Shown here: positions 55,198 to 64,000 of the stretch, in pieces
Numbering within the stretch: the first letter of the stretch is position 1
How the letters are laid out: each line of letters opens with the position of its first letter
Source: Kitasatospora sp. NBC_00458
GTDB taxonomy: Bacteria > Actinomycetota > Actinomycetes > Streptomycetales > Streptomycetaceae
Assembly: GCF_036013975.1 (NCBI RefSeq)
Contig: NZ_CP107904.1
Coordinates: 3,468,501 to 3,532,500 of the forward strand
Length of the DNA: 64,000 nt
Direction of reading: 5' to 3'
The notes under the pieces: model-generated
Seen by the model: the letters and a program-made list of their open reading frames with translations, nothing else
Told to the model about the DNA's origin: nothing
Database searches by the model: none
Program-made: the position numbers and the translations under genes

Positions 55198-56409
55198 ATG
55201 ACCGACACTCCGGGCTGGGCCTCGCCCGGCTCGTCCGAGCCGCCCCGCGACGGCACCCGGCCCACGGCCGACGTGCCCACCGTGCCCGGCCAGTCGGCAC
55301 CGCCCCACGACACCCCGCCCGCCTGGGGCACCGCCCCCGGCGCCCCGCAGCCCCCCTACGGACAGCAGCCCGGCGGCTACGGACAGCCCGGCCCGTACGG
55401 CGGCCCCGCGGGCCCCGGGGGCCAGTACGGCTGGGGCGCGCCGCAGAGCCCCAAGCCCGGCATCATCCCGCTGCGCCCGCTCGGCCTCGGCGAGATCCTC
55501 GACGGCGCCATGTCCACCGTCCGCAAGCACTGGCGCACCACCCTGGGCCTCTCGCTCGGCGTCGCGGTCGTCCAGCAGGGCGCCTCGCTCGGCGCGCAGC
55601 TCGCCGTCAAGGGCGACACCGGCGAGTACACCCCCGTCGTGACCGCCCTGGTCAGCATGCCGGTCACGCTGCTGCTCGGCGTGGTGGCCGCGGCCCTGCT
55701 CACCATGGTCGTCAGCCGGGCCATCCTCGGGCAGTCCGTCACCATCCGGGACGCCTGGCGCGACGCCCGGCCGCGGCTGCTCCAGCTCACCGGCCTCACC
55801 CTGCTCACCGGCCTGATCGGCGTCGGCGTCGTCCTGCTCGGCTTCACCCCGCTGATCGGCTACCTGCTGGCCGGCGCGGAGGAACCGGCGATCGTGATCC
55901 CGCTCGCCGTCGTCGGCCTGCTCAGCTTCCCGGTCGCCGTCTGGATCTGGATCCAGCTGAGCCTGGCCGCCCCCGCACTCATGCTGGAGAAGCAGGGCGT
56001 GCTCACCGCCCTGTCCCGCTCCCGCCGCCTGGTCCGCGGCTCCTGGTGGCGGATCTTCGGCATCAACGTGCTCAGCCAGATCATCGCGGCCTTCGTCGCG
56101 GGCGTGATCAGCACGCCGTTCATGGTCGCCGGCCTGGTCCTCGGCTTCGACGACCTCGCCCGCCAGGCCGACACCGGGGACTCCGGCGCCCTGCCCACGG
56201 CCATGCTGGTCACCATGGCGATCGGCGGCGTCATCTCCTCCACCATCACGCTCCCGTTCACCGCCACCATCGGCGTGCTGCTCTACGTCGACCAGCGGAT
56301 CCGCCGCGAGGCCCTGGACATCGAGCTCGCCCGCGCCGCCGGCCTGCCCGAGTACGGCGGCACCGGCTGGGGCGGACAGCCCGGCCCGAACCCGGCCGCG
56401 AGGCTCTGA
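55198..56409 (+). CDS. Polytopic membrane protein with glycerophosphoryl diester phosphodiesterase membrane-domain similarity
   Basis: A 403-residue protein. The first 90 residues are Pro/Gly/Gln-rich (GQQPGGYGQPGPYGG), a likely disordered cytoplasmic tail. About six hydrophobic helices follow (VTALVSMPVTLLLGVVAAALL, LTLLTGLIGVGVVLLG, AVVGLLSFPVAVWIWI, INVLSQIIAAFVAGV, MLVTMAIGGVISSTITLPF). The segment FPVAVWIWIQLSLAAPALMLEKQGVLTALSRSRRLVRGSWWR is typical of GDPD membrane-domain proteins; no phosphodiesterase catalytic domain is present. The start is GTG 55195 or ATG 55198 after GAGGAG. It is the first gene of an operon with DUF4129, DUF4350, MoxR and DUF58 genes. Confidence 0.85.
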   Translation: MTDTPGWASPGSSEPPRDGTRPTADVPTVPGQSAPPHDTPPAWGTAPGAPQPPYGQQPGGYGQPGPYGGPAGPGGQYGWGAPQSPKPGIIPLRPLGLGEILDGAMSTVRKHWRTTLGLSLGVAVVQQGASLGAQLAVKGDTGEYTPVVTALVSMPVTLLLGVVAAALLTMVVSRAILGQSVTIRDAWRDARPRLLQLTGLTLLTGLIGVGVVLLGFTPLIGYLLAGAEEPAIVIPLAVVGLLSFPVAVWIWIQLSLAAPALMLEKQGVLTALSRSRRLVRGSWWRIFGINVLSQIIAAFVAGVISTPFMVAGLVLGFDDLARQADTGDSGALPTAMLVTMAIGGVISSTITLPFTATIGVLLYVDQRIRREALDIELARAAGLPEYGGTGWGGQPGPNPAARL

Positions 56410-56414
56410 GCACG

Positions 56415-57086
56415 ATGCCGCACTGGGGGGAGAGGGTCCTGGCCGCGGGCGGCGCCCCGGTCACGACCCCGCGCGACGCCGCCCGCGACGCCGCGCGCGA
56501 CGAACTCGTCAAGGCCGACTACCACCGCAACGACCCGAGCCTCCAGGAGCGGGTCGTCGACTGGATCACGGACCGGATCGACGAGGCGCTCGGTGCCCTC
56601 GCCGGCGAGGGCACCACCGGCACCACCGGCCTGGTGCTCTTCCTGGTGGTCGCCGTCCTGGTCGGCGCCGCCCTCTGGTGGCGCCTCGGCGCCCCGCGGC
56701 GGGCCGCCCGCTCCACCCTCGACGTCTTCGGCACGGTCGGCCCGCGCACCGCCGACCAGCACCGGGCCGACGCCGCACGGCACGCCGCCGCCGGCCAGTG
56801 GACCGAAGCCGTCCGCGAGCAGATGCGCGCCCTGGTCCGCGGCCTGGAGGAGCGCACCCTGCTCGACACCCGCCCCGGCCGCACCGCCGACGAGGCCGCC
56901 GCCGAAGCCGGCCGCACCCTGCCCGAGCACGCCGCCGCCCTCACCGCGGCCGCCCGCACCTTCGACGACATCGCCTACGGCGACCGCACCGCCGACCAGG
57001 CCTCCTACCAGCTGCTGCACGACCTCGACCGGACCCTGGAGCGCACCCGCCCGGTCCTCGTCCCGGCCGCCGGAGGAGCCGCATGA
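56415..57086 (+). CDS. DUF4129 domain membrane protein
   Basis: A 223-residue protein with one central transmembrane helix (GLVLFLVVAVLVGAALWW) and a C-terminal cytoplasmic DUF4129 domain (about 115-210, HAAAGQWTEAVREQMRALVRGLEERTLL, ARTFDDIAYGDRTADQASYQLLHDLD). DUF4129 genes typically accompany MoxR and DUF58 genes, as here, in a membrane-linked chaperone-like system of unknown substrate. It starts five bases after the preceding stop codon and overlaps the next gene (ATGA). Confidence 0.9.
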   Translation: MPHWGERVLAAGGAPVTTPRDAARDAARDELVKADYHRNDPSLQERVVDWITDRIDEALGALAGEGTTGTTGLVLFLVVAVLVGAALWWRLGAPRRAARSTLDVFGTVGPRTADQHRADAARHAAAGQWTEAVREQMRALVRGLEERTLLDTRPGRTADEAAAEAGRTLPEHAAALTAAARTFDDIAYGDRTADQASYQLLHDLDRTLERTRPVLVPAAGGAA

Positions 57087-58353
57087 CCAGCGCCACCCCC
57101 ACCGGGGCGTCACCCGTGCCCTTCGCGCCCGAGACCGCCGCGCCCGAGACCGTCGCGCCCGCCGGAACCGCCCCGACCGCCGGAACCGGCCGCACCAGCC
57201 TCGCCCCCACCGGCCGAGGCCTCTGGCGCCGCGGCCGGTGGTACCTGCTCACCGCCGTCCTCCTGCTGCTCGCTGCCGTCGTCCTGGCCGCCTTCAACCA
57301 GGACCGCCGCTACCCGCCGCTCGACCCGCGGTCCTACGAGCCCACCGGCGGCCACGCCGTGATCGCCCTGCTCCAGCGCGAGGGCCTCACGGTCGACCTC
57401 ACCTCCGACCCCGCCTCCCGGGGGGCCGACGCCGGCACCCTCGTCCTGCCCGAGCCCGACCTGCTCAGCGCCGAACAGCTGCGCGCCGTCTCCGTCGCCG
57501 GCCACACCCGGCTGGTCCTGATCGCCCCCGGCCCCGCGGCCCTGAGCGCGCTCGTCCCCGGCGTCCGCACCTCCGACGAGAACGGCGGCATCCCCTACGC
57601 CTCCGTCCGCAGCACCGCCGCCCAGTGCTCGCTCCCCGAGGCCGTCCGGGCCGGCACCGCGGAGCTCGGCGGCGTGCTCTACACCGCCGGCAGCCGCGGC
57701 GAGGGCTGCTACCAGCGCGGCCACGGCTACCCGCTGGTCACCGTCGCCACCGGGAGGAACACCGACGTCGTCGTCCTCGGCAGCGGCGACTTCCTCACCA
57801 ACGAGCTGCTCAAGAAGGACGGCAACGCCGCCCTCGGCACCGGCCTCCTGGGTGCCCGGCCCCACCTCACCTGGCACCTGCCCGACTACACCGCCCCGGT
57901 CGCCGAGGGCGGCGGGCTGAAGACCTTCAACGACTACATCCCCGAGGGCTGGCGGTGGGCCGGCTACCAGCTGGCCGTCGCCGTCCTGCTGGCCGCCCTC
58001 TGGCGGGCCCGCCGACTCGGCCCGGTCGTCAGCGAGAACCTGCCCGTGGTGGTCCGCGCCGCCGAGACCACCGAGGGCCGCGCCCGCCTCTACCGCCGTG
58101 CCAGGGCCCGCGGCCGCGCCGCCGACGCCCTCCGCCGCGCCGCCGCCCACCGCATCGCCCCGGCCCTGGGCGTCCCGCCCGTCGGCGGCGCACCCGACCC
58201 CACCGCTCTCTGCGCGGCCGTCGCCGACCGCGTCCCCGAGCGGCCCGCCGGGGACGTACGGGCCCTCCTGTACGGCCCGCCCCCGACCGACGACGCCGCG
58301 CTGCTGCGGCTCGCCGACGACCTCGACGCCCTCGAAAGGCAGGTACGGAAGCC

Positions 58354-58357
<4 letters not shown>
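57083..58357 (+). CDS. DUF4350 domain membrane protein
   Basis: A 424-residue protein. A short cytoplasmic N-terminus and a transmembrane helix (WYLLTAVLLLLAAVVLAAF) lead into an extracytoplasmic DUF4350 domain (about 80-300) similar to a GATase-like fold (VLPEPDLLSAEQLRAV, VVVLGSGDFLTNELL). A second helix (YQLAVAVLLAALW) and a basic cytoplasmic tail follow. Two Cys in the outer domain may pair. Its ATG overlaps the DUF4129 stop by four bases, and its stop overlaps the MoxR GTG by four bases, so these genes are strictly coupled. Confidence 0.9.
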
Positions 58358-59388
<1,031 letters not shown>

Positions 59389-59489
59389 CCCCGGCCGGGC
59401 GCTGATCCCCGGCCCCGAGCCGCCCGGCCCGGCCCGCCACCCGCACCGCTCCCGGCCCCGCTCCCGGCCCCGACGAAGGAACGCACCGC

Positions 59490-60800
59490 ATGGCCCTCAC
59501 CGGGCGAACCGCCCTGCTCGCCGCGCTCGGCGCCCTCGTCACGGGCCTGCTGCTGCCCTCCTGGGCCGGGGTCGGCGCCGTCACCGGCACGGTCCTCCTC
59601 GCCGTCGTCGCCGACCTGCTGCTCGCCGCCCCCGTCCGCAGCCTGCGGATCACCCGGGGCGGTGACACCACCGTGCGCCTCGGCGAGCCCGCCGGCGTCG
59701 ACCTGACCGTGACCAACCCGGCCGGGCGGCCCCTGCGGGCCCGGATCCGCGACGCCTGGGCCCCGTCCGCCTGGCGGACGGGCACCGAGATCGCCGCCTC
59801 CCGGCACACCCTGCGGATCCCCGGCCGTGAACGACGCCGCGTCACCACCGTCCTCACCCCGACCCGGCGCGGCGACCACCACGCCCACAAGGTGACGGTC
59901 CGTTCCCTCGGCCCGCTCGGCCTGGCAGGCCGTCAGGGGTCGCACCTCGTCCCCTGGACGGTCCGCGCCCTCCCGCCGTTCAACAGCCGCAAGCACCTGC
60001 CCTCCCGGCTCGCCCGGCTGCGCGAACTCGACGGCCGCACCTCCGTCCTGACCCGCGGCCAGGGCACCGAGTTCGACTCCCTCCGCGAGTACCTGCCGGG
60101 CGACGACGTCCGCTCCATCGACTGGCGGGCCAGCGCACGCCGCCAGACCGTCGCCGTCCGCACCTGGCGCCCCGAGCGCGACCGGCACATCCTGATCGTC
60201 CTCGACACCGGCCGCACCTCCGCAGGCCGGGTCGGCGACGCCCCACGGCTGGACGCCTCCCTCGACGCCGCCCTCCTGCTCACCGCGCTCGCCACCAAGG
60301 CCGGCGACCGGGTCGACCTGCTCGCCCACGACCTGCGCAAGCGGGTCTCGGTGGCAGGCCGCTCGCCGAACGAGATCCTCCCTGCCTTCACCAACGCGAT
60401 GGCCGTCCTGGAGCCCGCCCTCTACGAGACCGACATGCGCTCGCTGGTCGCCACCGCACTCAAGATGGCGCCGCACCGCTCGCTGATCGTGCTCCTCACC
60501 GGCCTCGACGCGGCGCCCGTGGAGGACGGCCTCCTCCCCCTCGTCCCCCTGCTCACCAAGCGCCACGAGGTCGTGCTCGCGTCCGTCGCCGACCCCCACC
60601 TCGACGAACTCGCCGCCGGCCGCGGCACCGTCGAGGCCGTCTACGGCGCCGCCGCAGCCGAGCAGACCCGCGCCGACCGCCGCCTCACCGCCGACCGCCT
60701 CAGCCGCGCCGGCGTCACCGTCCTCGACGCGCCGCCCGCTTCCGTGGCCCCCGCCCTCGCCGACACCTACCTCGCCCTCAAGGCCGCCGGCCGCCTCTGA
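59490..60800 (+). CDS. DUF58 domain protein
   Basis: A 436-residue protein. Two N-terminal hydrophobic helices (LLAALGALVTGLLLPSWAGV, VTGTVLLAVVADLLLAA) precede a beta-rich region and the DUF58 motif EFDSLREYLPGDDVRSIDWRASAR (about 190-215). A VWA-like fold with LIVLDTGRTS as a degenerate MIDAS comes next. DUF58 proteins are the usual MoxR partners. AAGGA lies before the ATG; the 101-base gap from moxR is GC-rich with no terminator, so it is likely co-transcribed. Confidence 0.92.
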   Translation: MALTGRTALLAALGALVTGLLLPSWAGVGAVTGTVLLAVVADLLLAAPVRSLRITRGGDTTVRLGEPAGVDLTVTNPAGRPLRARIRDAWAPSAWRTGTEIAASRHTLRIPGRERRRVTTVLTPTRRGDHHAHKVTVRSLGPLGLAGRQGSHLVPWTVRALPPFNSRKHLPSRLARLRELDGRTSVLTRGQGTEFDSLREYLPGDDVRSIDWRASARRQTVAVRTWRPERDRHILIVLDTGRTSAGRVGDAPRLDASLDAALLLTALATKAGDRVDLLAHDLRKRVSVAGRSPNEILPAFTNAMAVLEPALYETDMRSLVATALKMAPHRSLIVLLTGLDAAPVEDGLLPLVPLLTKRHEVVLASVADPHLDELAAGRGTVEAVYGAAAAEQTRADRRLTADRLSRAGVTVLDAPPASVAPALADTYLALKAAGRL

Positions 60801-61146
60801 ACGACCTCTCCGGCTCCTGGCCGGAAACCCGGAAGGCCCCGTCACCGGTACCGGTCACGGGGCCTTCCGTTGCCCTGAACTCCGCATGGCGCCCTGCCCG
60901 CTCTCCGCCCACGAGCCCCTGCGGCCCCTTACGAGCTCCCGCATGAACGCCCATGACGCCACCGTCCGAGGGGCAGAGGAGGCGGAGGAAGGGCCTCCAC
61001 AGGACACGGCGCTGTTCTGCCCGCTCCGGGATACGGGGACGCACCCACGCACCCGCACCCACGCGCCCGCCCGGCCTCCCCCACGAGAAAGGTCGCCGTG
61101 GCCGGCCGTCGAGTTTCTCCCTGGAAGACTTTCCGCCGGGAAACGC
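60801..61146. other. Intergenic region between DUF58 and the rRNA operon
   Basis: It holds the DUF58 terminator (60831-60868) and the 5S terminator at its right edge. The rest (60869-61146) is GC-rich; several open frames cross it, but none has coding character or a ribosome binding site. Confidence 0.55.
60831..60868 (+). terminator. Terminator of the MoxR/DUF58 operon
   Basis: GGAAGGCCCCGT (60831-60842) pairs perfectly with 60857-60868, and the loop contains the palindrome ACCGGTACCGGT, which can extend the stem. Confidence 0.82.
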
Positions 61147-61182
61147 AAAGAACCCCCGCCGGTTTCCCGGCGGGGGTTCTTT
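61147..61182 (-). terminator. Terminator of the rRNA operon
   Basis: AAAGAACCCCCGCCGG (61147-61162) pairs perfectly over 16 bp with 61167-61182, loop TTTC. Read leftward it ends in UUCUUU and lies ten bases beyond the 5S 3' end. Confidence 0.9.
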
Positions 61183-61191
61183 GTGAATGAT

Positions 61192-61311
61192 TGTTCGGCG
61201 GCGTCCTACTCTCCCACAGGGTCCCCCCTGCAGTACCATCGGCGCTGTGAGGCTTAGCTTCCGGGTTCGGAATGTAACCGGGCGTTTCCCTCACGCTATG
61301 ACCACCGAAAC
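61192..61311 (-). rRNA. rrf: 5S ribosomal RNA
   Basis: A complete 120-nt 5S gene. The 5' end GTTTCGGTGGTCATAGCGTG and 3' end GTAGGACGCCGCCGAACA pair in helix I, and the central CCGAACCCGGAAGCTAAGCC is the universal loop. It lies 82 bases downstream of the 23S gene on the same strand. Confidence 0.97.
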
Positions 61312-61393
61312 ACTATGAAACTGTCAACCGCACCCACACCGTGACCTGATGTGGGGGTCGTTGTTTCAGAACAACACAGTGGACGCGAGCAAC

Positions 61394-64000
<2,607 letters not shown>

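Overview
The window is high-GC actinobacterial chromosome and almost certainly comes from a Streptomycetaceae genome (Streptomyces or Kitasatospora). The evidence is the strong G/C bias at third codon positions, frequent GTG and TTG starts, loop-and-stem terminators mostly without U-tracts, and the gene content: tmRNA/smpB/ftsEX, tandem pkaA/pkaB-type kinases, a giant NAD-glutamate dehydrogenase, mtrA-mtrB-lpqB, and a HATPase/XRE/DUF397 trio. From memory, the backbone order (murA, hup, malic enzyme, helD-like ATPase, ssrA, smpB, S41 protease, ftsX, ftsE, prfB, pkaB/pkaA, gdh, secA, LuxR regulator, hpf, comF, lpqB, mtrB, mtrA, MoxR/DUF58, rrn) matches the SCO2949-SCO3020 stretch of S. coelicolor. 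I could not check this against a database.

Layout. 1-4.1 kb: the tail of a molybdenum hydroxylase operon, a GH20 hexosaminidase with two DasR-like operators, and a DUF3039 protein. 4.1-9.1 kb: YqgE, divergent murA, hup, an ACT-domain malic enzyme, and a likely unannotated small RNA. 9.1-17.4 kb: a HelD-like ATPase, then on one strand ssrA, smpB, a C-terminal processing protease and ftsX-ftsE; then a small zinc-ribbon membrane protein convergent with prfB. 17.5-25.8 kb: two Ser/Thr kinases separated by a secreted GH12 glucanase with a ricin-type lectin domain, and a divergent FHA/EccC-like ATPase. 25.9-27.6 kb: an ECF sigma factor coupled to a CU044_5270-like membrane protein. 27.6-31.1 kb: an accessory regulatory patch with a YoeB toxin and an unusual antitoxin, a DUF397/XRE pair with a divergent HATPase, and an HTH protein with a leader hairpin. 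Three near-identical palindromes punctuate this patch.

31.1-47.1 kb: the 1648-residue NAD-GDH, P5C dehydrogenase, a HAD hydrolase, a DUF6912-like protein, a patatin, an Rv3235-like protein, secA, a GNAT acetyltransferase and a YcaQ-type DNA glycosylase. 47.2-54.9 kb: a NarL-type response regulator, hibernation factor hpf, comF, and lpqB-mtrB-mtrA. 55.2-60.8 kb: a tightly coupled operon of a membrane protein, DUF4129, DUF4350, MoxR ATPase and DUF58. 61.1-64 kb: the 5S gene and most of the 23S gene of an rRNA operon read leftward; the 23S 5' end and the 16S lie beyond the right edge.

The genes serve envelope growth and division (murA, ftsEX, mtrAB-lpqB, secA), translation quality control and dormancy (ssrA/smpB, prfB, hpf, YoeB) and carbon/nitrogen flow (GH20, malic enzyme, P5CDH feeding glutamate to NAD-GDH). 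The most interesting unexplained items are the small-RNA locus at about 8.95-9.08 kb, the hybrid YoeB antitoxin, the repeated palindromic terminator, and the FHA/EccC-like ATPase with no ESX partner genes.
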